64,000 nt of DNA from Prosthecobacter debontii. GTDB lineage: Bacteria; Verrucomicrobiota; Verrucomicrobiia; Verrucomicrobiales; Verrucomicrobiaceae. Positions 8,469-17,597 of the stretch are shown here, piece after piece. The first letter of the stretch is position 1, and each line of letters begins with the position of its first letter. A program made the translations under genes and the position numbers. The notes below the pieces were generated by a model, which saw nothing but the letters and a program-made list of their open reading frames with translations, had not been told where the DNA came from and did no database searches. The stretch spans positions 101,933-165,932 of the forward strand of contig NZ_FUYE01000014.1 of the NCBI RefSeq assembly GCF_900167535.1. The letters are read 5' to 3'.

Positions 8469-9779
8469 ATGCAAAAAATCACCCTTTGCCTCAGCCTTCT
8501 GCTGATCGCCAGCCTGCCTGCTCAGATGGCTGGAGCCGTGCGCTCATGGACGGACGATGCCGGGAGAACGGTGAATGCGGAATTCGCCGGGATGGATGGC
8601 GATAGCGTGCTGCTGCGCATGAGTCCTGAGAAAACCGTCCCCTTCCCGCTGGCCCGACTCAGTGCGGTGGATCAGGCCTTTGTGAAAGAAGCCGTGGCCA
8701 GCACGGGCGGAGGCGCCGCCGTCCCTACTGCGGCAACTTCCGTCAGCGACCCAAATCGTGTGCCCATCGCGCAACGCACCTGGCCCGAAAACGTCACCGT
8801 TCCACCTCGTTCGATTGAGATTACCACGATCTCTGAAAGCGTGGCTCAGCGGAAGTATGTGTATCAGTCTGAGGCGTTCGAGTTCAGCTCGCAGGCCAAG
8901 CTCGCAGGCAGCGTGATGAAGGAAGTGGCCCGCACCTTTGAAGCCACACGCTCCCTCATCAATGCCCTGCCCTGGGGGGTCGTCTGCCGCCCACCGGAAG
9001 GCATGCAGCGCTTCCAAGCGGCGCTGTATGAATCCCGCCAGGACTACTTTGAAGCAGGGGGGCCGGAAAACTCGGGCGGCGTTTACAACACCGGTGAGAA
9101 GATTTTCAAGATCCCCTTCCCCAGCTTGGGATTGGAAAAGCGTGGACAGACGTATTTCAAAAACGACAGCTACAGCAACGGCACCCTTGTCCATGAGATC
9201 ACCCATCAGCTCATGGATGATTATCTCGGCTTCATGCCCACCTGGATCATCGAAGGCACGGCCGAGTATGCGGAGATGCTGCCCTACAAATCCGGCACCT
9301 TCCGGGCAGATGCGCATAAAAACGCCATCAAGGACGACATCTCCGTGTGGGAGAAAAATGAAGGGTTTCCCCCGAGCATCGACAGCCTGAAGAAACACAT
9401 GACCATGCCCCGCGAGCAATGGGTGGCCGAATGCTCCACGCCTAGCCGCATGAGTGAAATGTATCACCGCTCGCAACTGCTGGTGTATTACTTCTGCCAC
9501 CTGGATGGGGATGGCAAAGGCACCCGCTTCATCCGCTTCATGGAAGCCGTGTATGGTGAAGTGCAGGCCAAACGCGCCTTCTTTGCCGATCCCCGCGTGA
9601 AAATGCTGGGCGGCGGGCGCTTCAGCTACCCCCGCTCCCTCACCCCGCCGGACATGAGTGAAAACGCCGGATTCAAGCACCTGCCCATTCTCCTGGAGGA
9701 ACGCTCCTATGAGAAAATCGCCGCTGAGATCATCGCCGCCTACAAGAACATCGGCGTCAAGGTGCAGGTGGCCCCCTAA
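8469..9779 (+). CDS. Secreted SHD1-domain zinc metalloprotease-like protein
   Basis: 436 aa with a Sec signal peptide (hydrophobic core LCLSLLLIASLPAQMAGA, cleavage near 22). Residues about 24-75 match the SHD1 pattern common in planctomycete and verrucomicrobial secreted proteins (RSWTDDAGRTVNAEFAGM ... VPFPLARLSAVDQAFV). The central region has the gluzincin-type motif LVHEITHQLMDD near residue 241 and a downstream glutamate in IIEGTAEYAEM, the expected third zinc ligand. That supports a zinc metallopeptidase acting in the periplasm or outside. Substrate unknown. No operon partner: nuoF follows after 180 bases with its own apparent control site. Confidence 0.75.
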   Translation: MQKITLCLSLLLIASLPAQMAGAVRSWTDDAGRTVNAEFAGMDGDSVLLRMSPEKTVPFPLARLSAVDQAFVKEAVASTGGGAAVPTAATSVSDPNRVPIAQRTWPENVTVPPRSIEITTISESVAQRKYVYQSEAFEFSSQAKLAGSVMKEVARTFEATRSLINALPWGVVCRPPEGMQRFQAALYESRQDYFEAGGPENSGGVYNTGEKIFKIPFPSLGLEKRGQTYFKNDSYSNGTLVHEITHQLMDDYLGFMPTWIIEGTAEYAEMLPYKSGTFRADAHKNAIKDDISVWEKNEGFPPSIDSLKKHMTMPREQWVAECSTPSRMSEMYHRSQLLVYYFCHLDGDGKGTRFIRFMEAVYGEVQAKRAFFADPRVKMLGGGRFSYPRSLTPPDMSENAGFKHLPILLEERSYEKIAAEIIAAYKNIGVKVQVAP

Positions 9780-9902
9780 CCAGGGACAAAAGACTGAAAA
9801 CCAAAGCTTTCCATGCCTCTCGACCTTCTCCAGACCGCTGGCTGCTAGGAGCGAGAAACAGGGCCGTTCGGTCATGTGAGCTGCCGCCCTGAGGGTCCGG
9901 CT

Positions 9903-9918
9903 TGTGAAATTTTTCACA
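9903..9918. promoter_or_regulatory. CRP/FNR-type palindrome upstream of nuoF
   Basis: TGTGA (9903-9907), six bases, TCACA (9914-9918): an exact match to the CRP consensus half-site spacing. The palindrome extends one base each side (TTGTGAAA/TTTCACAA). Its centre is about 49 bases upstream of the nuoF ATG. The site is seen directly; that a CRP/FNR-family protein binds it is inference, and whether it activates or represses depends on the unmapped promoter. Confidence 0.6.
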
Positions 9919-9959
9919 AACCTGCTTGCCGCCCTTCGCCGGAGTCGGATACTGGCGCT

Positions 9960-11357
9960 ATGGCAGCAGTCCAGTATCTCCCCGGCAAAGAGCCTCACGC
10001 GCGTGAGAAACGCCTCATCTTCAAGAACATCGACCGAGTCGGTTATGACCCGTCCATCGAGTGTTACCTGAATGACGGCGGTTACGAGCAGCTCAAGGTG
10101 GCGCTAACGATGGAGAAGACGGCCATCATCAATGAGGTGAAGGCCGCAGGATTGCGGGGCCGTGGCGGCGCAGGCTTCCCCACCGGCGTGAAGTGGGGTT
10201 TCATCCCACCCACGAACACCAAGCCCGTTTACCTCATCTGCAATGCCGATGAATCCGAGCCCGGCACCTTCAAGGACCGCTACATTCTGCATCAGGACCC
10301 CCATCAGCTCGTCGAAGGCATGGCCATCGCTTGCTTCGCCGTGGGGGCAAAGCTGGCCTACATTTACATCCGCGAGGAGTTCCCCTACGCGGCCAAGATC
10401 GTCGAAAAAGCCATCGCCGAAGCTCGTGCCAAGGGTTTCTTGGGCCAAAACATCCTGGGCAGCGGTTTCGACTGCGAGATCTACGTGCACCGCGGTGCCG
10501 GGGCCTACATCTGCGGTGAAGAGACCGGCCTGATCGAGTCTCTGGAAGGCAAGCGCCCCTACCCACGCATCAAGCCTCCGTATTTCCCAGCGGCCCTCGG
10601 CCTCTACATGTGCCCTACCATCGTGAACAACGTGGAGTCTCTCTGCCATGTGAAGCACATCATCCAGATGAGCGGTGCGGAGTATGCGAAACTGGGCACG
10701 CCGAACAACACTGGCACCCGTATCCTCTGCGTGAGTGGCGACGTGCAAAAGCCCGGCTACTACGAGGTAGAAGTGGGCAAGGTGACCATGGGTGAAGTGA
10801 TCAACGACCTCTGCGGCGGTCTCAAACCCGGTCGCAAGCTCAAGGCCATCATCCCTGGCGGCTCCTCCGCCAAGGTCCTGCGTGCCGATGAGAAATTCAA
10901 ACTCAAGGACGGTCGTGAGCTGACCATCATGGATATCCCGATGGACTTCGACACCATGGCCGCCTGCGGCTCCATGGCCGGCTCCGGCGGTGTGATCATC
11001 ATGGATGACACCCGCAGCATGACCTGGGTCATCAACAACCTGAACAACTTCTACGCCCACGAATCCTGTGGCCAGTGCACCCCCTGCCGCGAAGGCAGCC
11101 TGTGGATGAAGAAGCTGAGTGACCGTATCGTCTCCGGCAATGGTAGCCCGGATGATGTGGACACCCTGGAGAGCGTGGCCAACCAGATCGAAGGCAAGAC
11201 CATCTGCGCCTTCGGCGAAGCCTGCTCCTGGCCGACCCAGAGCTTCATCAAGAAATTCCGCGATGAACTCAAGAGCGACTGCAAACCCGATCTGGCCAAC
11301 AAGATCGTCTCTGAAGAAGGCATCCTCGCCGCCGCCGGTCTGCCCGTGAAAGCCTGA
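9960..11357 (+). CDS. nuoF: NADH-quinone oxidoreductase subunit F
   Basis: 465 aa from the ATG at 9960 (the frame is open upstream to 9876). It is the NADH- and FMN-binding subunit of complex I: glycine-rich NADH/FMN loop GLRGRGGAGFPTG (about 64-76), NADESEPGTFKDR block, the HRGAGAYICGEETGLIESLE block, and the N3 4Fe-4S ligands ESCGQCTPCREG plus the later cysteine in TICAFGEAC. Normally nuoF lies between nuoE and nuoG; here the neighbours are a protease and a K+ channel, so the gene stands alone. A CRP-type palindrome lies upstream. Its product should join a complex I encoded elsewhere, or a NuoF-like diaphorase module. Confidence 0.93.
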   Translation: MAAVQYLPGKEPHAREKRLIFKNIDRVGYDPSIECYLNDGGYEQLKVALTMEKTAIINEVKAAGLRGRGGAGFPTGVKWGFIPPTNTKPVYLICNADESEPGTFKDRYILHQDPHQLVEGMAIACFAVGAKLAYIYIREEFPYAAKIVEKAIAEARAKGFLGQNILGSGFDCEIYVHRGAGAYICGEETGLIESLEGKRPYPRIKPPYFPAALGLYMCPTIVNNVESLCHVKHIIQMSGAEYAKLGTPNNTGTRILCVSGDVQKPGYYEVEVGKVTMGEVINDLCGGLKPGRKLKAIIPGGSSAKVLRADEKFKLKDGRELTIMDIPMDFDTMAACGSMAGSGGVIIMDDTRSMTWVINNLNNFYAHESCGQCTPCREGSLWMKKLSDRIVSGNGSPDDVDTLESVANQIEGKTICAFGEACSWPTQSFIKKFRDELKSDCKPDLANKIVSEEGILAAAGLPVKA

Positions 11358-11373
11358 GGCCGTTCGCGGCTTC
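11356..11373 (+). terminator. UUCG hairpin at the nuoF stop
   Basis: GAGGCCG (11356-11362), loop TTCG, CGGCTTC (11367-11373): a seven-pair stem with one G-T, overlapping the nuoF stop codon. No T-run follows, so this is at most a weak or processing-type 3' end structure. Confidence 0.35.
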
Positions 11374-11409
11374 AGTTCAAAGTTTCCGCCTCCGGGCTCA
11401 GGGGTCTGA

Positions 11410-11488
11410 GTTCGGAGCCCCGCCTGTAGGCAGAATCAGTGAGCTTCGATTCTCCCTAGACCTTCCGGCTGAAGCCGGGGCTCCGAAC
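11410..11488. repeat. 13-bp intergenic inverted repeat
   Basis: GTTCGGAGCCCCG (11410-11422) and CGGGGCTCCGAAC (11476-11488) are perfect inverted repeats 53 bases apart, between nuoF and the K+ channel gene. The arrangement looks like a small non-coding mobile or REP-type element; no second copy is seen in this window. Confidence 0.6.
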
Positions 11489-11579
11489 GCTGCCTGCGGG
11501 GAGCCGACACCCATAAAGTCATTTCCATGAAGGCGCTGGCATGGCTCCGGCTGGTAAGAGGGCACGCTACGCCCCGACC

Positions 11580-12590
11580 ATGCGCCCCCGTTTCAGCCGG
11601 CCACTGACCCATCTGATTTACGCGATCCTTTTTGAGGCGGCGGTGATGGTGGTCTTTTCCATCGGTTACCGGGTGGCCGGGTGGTCGTGGGGAGATGCCA
11701 TCTACATGGTGGTGATCACAGACTTCAGTGTCGGATTTGGGGAGGTGAGGCCGATCACGGAGCCTTGGCTGCGGGTCTGGACCATGGCCCTCATCGTCTT
11801 GGGCTGCACGGGCACCATCTTCATCACCGGTTCACTCGTACAGTGGCTGACGGAGGCTCAAATCCACCGCGCATTGGGAGGAAAACGTATGGAAAACGAA
11901 ATCGAAAAACTCACCGGGCACGTCATCATCTGCGGGTATGGCCGCATCGGCCGCATGATCGCCAGTCAGCTTGAGAGCGGTGGCACCCCGTTTGTCATTG
12001 TGGACCAATCGGCCGAGAGGGTGGCTGAGGCTCGGGAGTCCGGTTGGCTGACGCTCTCTGGAGAGGCCACAGATGAAGAGGTGCTGAGAATGGCCGGGGT
12101 GGCACGTGCCAAGGTCCTGGCGACGGTGCTGCCCAACGACGCGGCCAATGTTTTCATCACTCTCAGTGCCCGGAATATGAATCCGCAGATCCAGATCATC
12201 GCCCGAGGGGAGGTACCGTCCACGGAGCGCAAGCTCCTCCAGGCCGGCGCCAATCGAGTGGTGCTACCGGCTCACATTGGGGCGGATCGGATCGCCCACC
12301 TCATTCTACATCCCAATGCGCGGGAGCTCCTGGGCGGGAAAACCAAGTCGAGCCTCGACTTTGAGCATCACCTCACCGAGCTGGGGCTGGACATGGAGGA
12401 GATCGAAATCGGCCCGAACTCCCCCTGGCTGCATCGGCGGGTGGAGGACCTGGAGGCGGAGGCCGCAGGCCGACTCATGGCGCTGGCCATCCTGCGTAAG
12501 GAGGGCGGGACCGATATGAACCCCAATCCCACCGCCATGCTCATGCCTGGGGATGCCCTCGTGGTCATGCGGCGCAGTGGCCGTGGCTAA
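11580..12590 (+). CDS. Two-TM potassium channel with RCK (TrkA-N/TrkA-C) domains
   Basis: 336 aa from the ATG at 11580 (ATG at 11541 adds 13 residues). Two membrane helices flank a pore loop: helix about 9-30, pore with filter TDFSVGFGE near 50-58, second helix about 66-90 (MALIVLGCTGTIFITGSLV). An RCK Rossmann domain follows (HVIICGYGRIGRMIA with GxGxxG, then acidic VDQS), and a TrkA-C domain at the C-terminus (LDMEEIEIG ... MLMPGDALVVM). This is the MthK-like design, a ligand-gated inner-membrane K+ channel. The filter reads SVGFG instead of the common TVGYG. No operon partner; it converges with the phosphate transporter gene. Confidence 0.87.
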   Translation: MRPRFSRPLTHLIYAILFEAAVMVVFSIGYRVAGWSWGDAIYMVVITDFSVGFGEVRPITEPWLRVWTMALIVLGCTGTIFITGSLVQWLTEAQIHRALGGKRMENEIEKLTGHVIICGYGRIGRMIASQLESGGTPFVIVDQSAERVAEARESGWLTLSGEATDEEVLRMAGVARAKVLATVLPNDAANVFITLSARNMNPQIQIIARGEVPSTERKLLQAGANRVVLPAHIGADRIAHLILHPNARELLGGKTKSSLDFEHHLTELGLDMEEIEIGPNSPWLHRRVEDLEAEAAGRLMALAILRKEGGTDMNPNPTAMLMPGDALVVMRRSGRG

Positions 12591-12627
12591 TGAGCGAAAC
12601 CCACATCCCCTAAAGAGGGCGAAAATC

Positions 12628-13719
12628 TCAGCCAACGAAGCGGTAGATGACGCGATAGATCACGTAGGAAAGCAGGGCCGTGACCGGGATCGTCATGACC
12701 CAGGCCCAGACGATGCGCTCCACGAGACTCCAGCGGATGGAGTTCCAGCGCTTCGCCGCACCGACACCCATGATCGAGGTGGTGATGACGTGGGTGGTGG
12801 AGACGGGCATGCCCATGTGGCCGGTGGCATACAGGATCGCGGCGGCAGTCGTTTCAGCAGCAAAGCCGTGCACAGGTTTCATCTTCACCATCTTGTGACC
12901 GAGGGTCTTGATGATGCGCCAGCCTCCCGCCCAGGTGCCAGCCGCCATGACCAGTGCGCAGGTGATTTTCACCCAGGTGGCGACCTCAAACGTGGGCGTG
13001 CGCAGGAAGCTCAGGAAGCCTGGCGCACTGTCCAGCGTGCCCGCCGAGGTGGCGGTGAAAAGCGTGAGCGCGATCACGCCCATGGTCTTCTGGGCATCGG
13101 CGAGACCGTGACTGAAGCCCATGCCGGCAGCCGAGACGATTTGCAGCTTCGCAAACAGGGAATTGATGAGGCGCGGACGCCAGTTTCGGATCAACCAAAA
13201 CAAGAAGCCCATGACGATGAAACCGACAATGAAGCCGAGAATAGGAGAGGTGATCATGGGGATCACCACCTTGTGGAAAAGACCGTCCATGGTGACGGCA
13301 CCCGTCTTGGCATCTACCTTAGCTTTGGACCAGATAAGCACATGCCAGTTACCGTGAGCCGAGGCCAGGGTGGCTCCGCAGAGACCACCGATGAGGGCAT
13401 GGCTGCTGCTGCTGGGCAGGCCAAAATACCAAGTCACGAGGTTCCAGATGATGCCACCCAACATCGCACACAGGATGGTGGTGGTGGTCACATGAGCGAC
13501 ATCCACGAGGCCTGAGCCGATGGTCTTGGCCACGGCGGTGCCGGAAAAAGCACCGATAAGATTGGCCATGGCGGCCAGCGCCAGGGCTTGACGTGGAGTC
13601 AGCACCTTGGTGGAAACCACGGTGGCGATGGCGTTGGCGGTATCGTGAAAGCCGTTGATGTATTCAAAGGCGAGCACCACCAGCAGCACCACGAGGAGCA
13701 AGAGCAGGGCGGAAGTCAT
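12628..13719 (-). CDS. Inorganic phosphate transporter, PiT family
   Basis: 363 aa, all membrane helices. The PiT signature is duplicated: EYINGFHDTANAIATVVSTK near residue 24 and, in the second half, GHMGMPVSTTHVITTSIMGVG; the first half also has LPSSSSHALIGGLCGA. It imports phosphate with protons or metal-phosphate across the inner membrane. The upstream gene on the same strand, 22 bases away, is the DUF47/PhoU-like partner that usually accompanies Pit; the two form an operon. Confidence 0.94.
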   Translation of the reverse strand: MTSALLLLLVVLLVVLAFEYINGFHDTANAIATVVSTKVLTPRQALALAAMANLIGAFSGTAVAKTIGSGLVDVAHVTTTTILCAMLGGIIWNLVTWYFGLPSSSSHALIGGLCGATLASAHGNWHVLIWSKAKVDAKTGAVTMDGLFHKVVIPMITSPILGFIVGFIVMGFLFWLIRNWRPRLINSLFAKLQIVSAAGMGFSHGLADAQKTMGVIALTLFTATSAGTLDSAPGFLSFLRTPTFEVATWVKITCALVMAAGTWAGGWRIIKTLGHKMVKMKPVHGFAAETTAAAILYATGHMGMPVSTTHVITTSIMGVGAAKRWNSIRWSLVERIVWAWVMTIPVTALLSYVIYRVIYRFVG

Positions 13720-13741
13720 GCAGAGCGGGCTGGACTGGAGA

Positions 13742-14371
13742 TCAGGAGTTCTTCAGCACGATGTGGGAGACCACGTTCCCGGCATCACGGCAGCGGTCAT
13801 AGACCTTTTCCATGAGTTCGTAGAGGTCCTTTAGCATGATGATCTGGATCGGGTCACGCTCCCCGGCGTAGAGGGCTTGCAGCAGGTCCAGCATCAGCTT
13901 GTCCGCTTCACCTTCGATGTGCTGCAGCTTCGCATTGTAGTCCTTCACCTTCTCCAGATGCAGCTTCTTGCGCAGTTCCTTAACGATGGTGACCACCGTC
14001 GTGGTGGCGTCGCGCATCATGGTGAGTTGGCGGCTGAAGTCCACATCACTGAGGCGGGTGCCGGCGATGATCACACGTTCGGCGATCTTCTCGACCGTCT
14101 TGGGGATCTTATAGAGCACGTTGGAGAGTGCCTCGATGTCTTCACGCTCCAGCTCCGTCACAAAAGTGCGGCAGAGTTCCTCATTGATCTGCTCGGTGAT
14201 TTTCTTGTCCTTCCGGCGGGTGAGGATGAGTTCATCCATCTTCCGCTCTGCCGCAGGCTGAGAAATCAACTTCTCCAGCGCTTGCACGCTGTGCAGTGCT
14301 TCTTCAGCACTGGCTTCCAGCAGGTCAAAGAAAATGTCGTTTTTACCAAAAAGCTTCTGCAGTGAGATCAT
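13742..14371 (-). CDS. DUF47/PhoU-like phosphate transport regulator
   Basis: 209 aa from the ATG at 14371. The frame runs upstream to 14542 but that part has no family character, while MISLQKLFGKNDIFFDLLEA is the normal DUF47 start. The protein is all helical, with PhoU-type acidic patches (for example ELEREDIEALSNVLYKIPK) and a C-terminal half rich in charged heptads (LQHIEGEADKLMLDLLQALY). DUF47 proteins (YkaA/Pit accessory) bind metal and modulate Pit transporters. It is first in the two-gene operon with the PiT gene. Confidence 0.88.
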   Translation of the reverse strand: MISLQKLFGKNDIFFDLLEASAEEALHSVQALEKLISQPAAERKMDELILTRRKDKKITEQINEELCRTFVTELEREDIEALSNVLYKIPKTVEKIAERVIIAGTRLSDVDFSRQLTMMRDATTTVVTIVKELRKKLHLEKVKDYNAKLQHIEGEADKLMLDLLQALYAGERDPIQIIMLKDLYELMEKVYDRCRDAGNVVSHIVLKNS

Positions 14372-14732
14372 GGGCGGGGGCGGGCCGCTACGGGAGCGGA
14401 TGCCACAGACGGAACAGAGCATGACGAAAGTGTCAAATCTGTAACATAACTCAAAAGCCTCTAAGAACGGAAAAAGCCATACGTTAAGTGCCTCAGCATC
14501 AAGCTTAAAGATGCACAACGCGGACAACAAAAAGAGTGTCAAAGGATCAAGAACAGTCGTGACAAAAAATCAGCAACTGAGTATTTCTTGTCACTTTTCC
14601 GTTAAAAATGACTCGTTTGTGCCCAACCACCAAACGTCAGGAGACAGGGATATTCACCCGAGGAACCACGGCTGAACAGGGTTTGGCATTGCTCCCGAGG
14701 AACGGGCTGTGATTTACTTTTTCGTGTCCATC
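14372..14732. promoter_or_regulatory. Divergent control region, DUF47-pit versus TPR operon
   Basis: 361 bases without a gene between divergent operons. It is AT-richer by eye than its surroundings. It holds an imperfect inverted repeat, GTGACAAAAAA (14559-14569) and TTTCTTGTCAC (14584-14594), matching at 10 of 11 positions across 14 bases, which could be an operator. The motif GTGTCAAA occurs twice (near 14430 and 14536). No convincing sigma-70 promoter or Pho box could be assigned by eye. Confidence 0.45.
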
Positions 14733-17585
14733 ATGCGAAGCTACGTTTTCCGTCTTCTTTTGCTCACCGCCCTGTGCCAGCAGGTTTCGGGCCAGACACC
14801 CCCTCCTGCTCCAGCGGCACCCGGCAGCCTCAATATCCAGCAGGAGACGGAGGCGCTGATGGCGGATGCCCTGCAATTTTTCCAGCAGGCCAAATACGCC
14901 GATGCGTTGAAGAAAATCGATCAGGTCAAAACCAACCTGAATAACAAACCCTTCGCGCAGGTGCTGTTTGTCGAGGGCGCATCCTACTTCAATCTCAACG
15001 AGTATGACAAAGCCATCCTGGCCCTCGAGGAGTATGTGAAAAACTTCCCCGATGGCGAATACCTGGGCGTGGTGCAGATGGCCCTGGGCCGCAGCTACAT
15101 CAATAAAGGTGATACGAACAAGGGGGTCTCCGTCCTCAAAGACCTGGCGGCTCGCTCCCCCGACATGAAAGCGGAGGCCGGACTCTTCATCGCCGAGGCG
15201 CTGAAAAAGGAAACCAAGTTGGATGAAGCGCTGACCGTGTTGAACTCCGTGCTGGAGGGCGGCATCCGCAGCAGTGAGGCCATCCAGGCGGCCATGATGG
15301 CGGCGGATCTCTATGTGGCGAAGGGTGAGCTGGATCAGGCCAGTGCGCTCATGGAAAAGGTGAAAGGCTTTGCCACCGGGGGCGACAACGTGGCGCAGAT
15401 GAACAACATCTACCTCAAGCTCGGGGATCAGATGCTGGAGAAAAAGAGCTTCCGCGAGGCCCTGGGTGCCTATCAGCTCGTGCGCCGGAAAAACGAGATC
15501 ACCCGCCTGCAGAAAGAGGTGATTGGGAAAATCGAACAAAGCCTGAAAACTCCAGGCCGGGGCCCCATCCGCGGCACGAAAGAAGAACTGGAGGGAAAGC
15601 TGCAAACCAACAAGGCTCTCCTGGCCGAGATCGAAGGCCGAGCCGACTACGATGCCTCTCTGTATTATCGGTTAGGCCGTTGCTACTTTGAGATGGGCCG
15701 ACTCTGGGAGTCACTGCTGGCCTTCGAAGTGATCGTTCGGGACTTCAAGGAATTCCCGCAGCGGGATCGCTGCCTGTTCGGCATGATCATCGCGAATGCC
15801 CAACTCAAGCGGGTGCGCACGGCCCGTAAGCTCTGCGAGCGCTACATCAGCGACTTTCCAGAGGGCAGCGAGCTTGGCACCGTCTCCGAGATGTATGGCA
15901 TGCTGGCTTATGAAAACGGCCAGCTTCAGGAGGCTGCGGATGCTTTCCAGAAAGCCGAGAGCTTTCCTCAGGCCGATAAGGAGCGGCTGCGCTTTCTGCG
16001 CGGCAACGTGCTCTTTGAGATGCAGCGTTTTGACAAAGCGCGCGAGACCTTCGAGCAACTGGTCAAGGAGTTCCCCGAGTCCGCCTACAAAGACGATGCG
16101 CTCTACCGCGTCGCGTTGATCTACTTCTATCAAAATGACTCCGTCAGCACCAACAAGGCGCTGAAGAACTACATCGAGCAAAACCCGAAAGGCCAATACG
16201 TGGTGGATGCACGCTACCGGCTGGCCTTCATCAAGTTCCAGGCGCGGGATGTGGACGGCTCCATGAAGGATCTGCAGGAGATCATCAAGGATGCACCCAA
16301 TGATCAAAACATCGGTCAAGTGCATGCCCTGCTGGGAGATGCCTACAATCAAAAGGGCGAGTATGACAAAGCGCTGGAGCACTTCGCCCTCGGCGTGGAT
16401 AAAGCCAAGTCCGAAGACGTGCTCAGCTACGCCCTCGATCAAGCCACAGACCTGTATGCCGGCACCGGTCGGTGGAAGGAACTCGGGGACATGTGGCAGA
16501 AGTATCTCACCACGCACAAGGACAACGAAGACCAGGAACTGAAAGCCGTGCTGTGGATCTCACGAGCCCGCGTGAAAGAGAACAAAGTGGAGGAGGCCAA
16601 GCAACTGCTGGCCGAGGCCATCCGTCCGAAGATCCCCAATGCGACGAACCAACAGGTGGAAGGCCTGATTCAGCAGCTCGTCACCCTCAGTGCACCGAAA
16701 CGCCGCCGTCCTGTGCCCACGACTGCCAGCAAGGATGCACCCGCGCCTGCCCCTGCAGCCGAGGTCACCTCCGCTCAGCTGGAAAAGGATCTGGAAACCC
16801 TGATCACGCCTCCAGAAGCTGCCATGAATGGCACGGCCCAGATGCGCATCCTGTTTGCCAAAGCCTGGCTGGCCAAGGTGATGCGCGAGCCTGTCAAAGC
16901 GGAGAAACTTTTCACCGTGATCATTGAGGTGGCCAAGCCCGAAGACCTCAGCCCCATGCTGCTCTCCACGGTGGGGGACAATGCACGGCAGAAGGGTGAT
17001 CTGGAAAAGGCTGCCGCCTGCTACACCCGCCTGAACGAATTTTACAAAGACACCGAGTATGCCGATGGAGCCGCTGTGGGCCTGGCCGAGATCGCCTATG
17101 CCAAGGGCGAGTATGAAAAGGCGCTGGAACTCTTCACAGCCGCCATTGAGGAATACGCCGCCAGCTCCCGCCTCCAGGATGCCACGCTGGGTAAGGCCAA
17201 GAGCCTGTTCAAACTCAAGAAGTATGCCGATGCCAAGAAGCTCTACGAGCAGATCCTGAACACCAAAGAATGGCGTGGTGAAGCCCATGCCACCGCGCTT
17301 TTCATGCAGGGCGAGATCGAGTTCGCTAACCAAAAGTGGGGTGAAGCCATTCCGTTCTATCAGCGTGTGTTCATCGCCCATCAGAAATGGAAACCCATCA
17401 TGGCCCAGGCTTACCTGCAATGCGCCCGCGCTTTCCTGAAGCTCAATCGCCCGGCAGAGCCGCCAGAACGTAAATATGAGGATCGTGAGGCCGCCAAACT
17501 CCTGCTGATCGAAATGACCAAGCGCCAGGACCTAAAAGACCTGCCTGAGATGCAGCAGGCACAGCAAGAACTCACCAAACTGTAA
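14733..17585 (+). CDS. Large exported TPR protein, first gene of the ExbBD locus
   Basis: 950 aa from the ATG at 14733 (the frame opens at 14709). The signal peptide SYVFRLLLLTALCQQVSGQ is followed by a short Pro/Ala linker and then tetratricopeptide repeats to the C-terminus, with typical pairs such as GASYFNLNEYDKAILALEEY, GDAYNQKGEYDKALEHFALG and AEIAYAKGEYEKALELFTAA. An Ala/Pro-rich break near 670-690 splits two TPR superhelices. Expected location is the periplasm, as a scaffold; repeats such as these occur in YbgF/CpoB-type partners of Tol/Exb machines. It is followed after 12 bases by a second TPR protein and then by exbB, exbD, exbD and a TonB-like gene, all co-directional. Confidence 0.85.
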   Translation: MRSYVFRLLLLTALCQQVSGQTPPPAPAAPGSLNIQQETEALMADALQFFQQAKYADALKKIDQVKTNLNNKPFAQVLFVEGASYFNLNEYDKAILALEEYVKNFPDGEYLGVVQMALGRSYINKGDTNKGVSVLKDLAARSPDMKAEAGLFIAEALKKETKLDEALTVLNSVLEGGIRSSEAIQAAMMAADLYVAKGELDQASALMEKVKGFATGGDNVAQMNNIYLKLGDQMLEKKSFREALGAYQLVRRKNEITRLQKEVIGKIEQSLKTPGRGPIRGTKEELEGKLQTNKALLAEIEGRADYDASLYYRLGRCYFEMGRLWESLLAFEVIVRDFKEFPQRDRCLFGMIIANAQLKRVRTARKLCERYISDFPEGSELGTVSEMYGMLAYENGQLQEAADAFQKAESFPQADKERLRFLRGNVLFEMQRFDKARETFEQLVKEFPESAYKDDALYRVALIYFYQNDSVSTNKALKNYIEQNPKGQYVVDARYRLAFIKFQARDVDGSMKDLQEIIKDAPNDQNIGQVHALLGDAYNQKGEYDKALEHFALGVDKAKSEDVLSYALDQATDLYAGTGRWKELGDMWQKYLTTHKDNEDQELKAVLWISRARVKENKVEEAKQLLAEAIRPKIPNATNQQVEGLIQQLVTLSAPKRRRPVPTTASKDAPAPAPAAEVTSAQLEKDLETLITPPEAAMNGTAQMRILFAKAWLAKVMREPVKAEKLFTVIIEVAKPEDLSPMLLSTVGDNARQKGDLEKAAACYTRLNEFYKDTEYADGAAVGLAEIAYAKGEYEKALELFTAAIEEYAASSRLQDATLGKAKSLFKLKKYADAKKLYEQILNTKEWRGEAHATALFMQGEIEFANQKWGEAIPFYQRVFIAHQKWKPIMAQAYLQCARAFLKLNRPAEPPERKYEDREAAKLLLIEMTKRQDLKDLPEMQQAQQELTKL

Positions 17586-17597
17586 CCGCCGTCCTTC

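Noticed and set aside
8544..9998. Long minus-strand open frame (484 codons) opposite the secreted protease
   Set aside because: It is antisense to a gene with signal peptide, SHD1 and HEITH motifs; its translation is His/Gly/Ala-rich and has no domain.
14420..14610. Pho box upstream of DUF47-pit
   Set aside because: TGTCA/TGTAA motifs occur, but they are 9 bases apart or poor matches rather than the 11-base direct-repeat spacing of a PhoB site.
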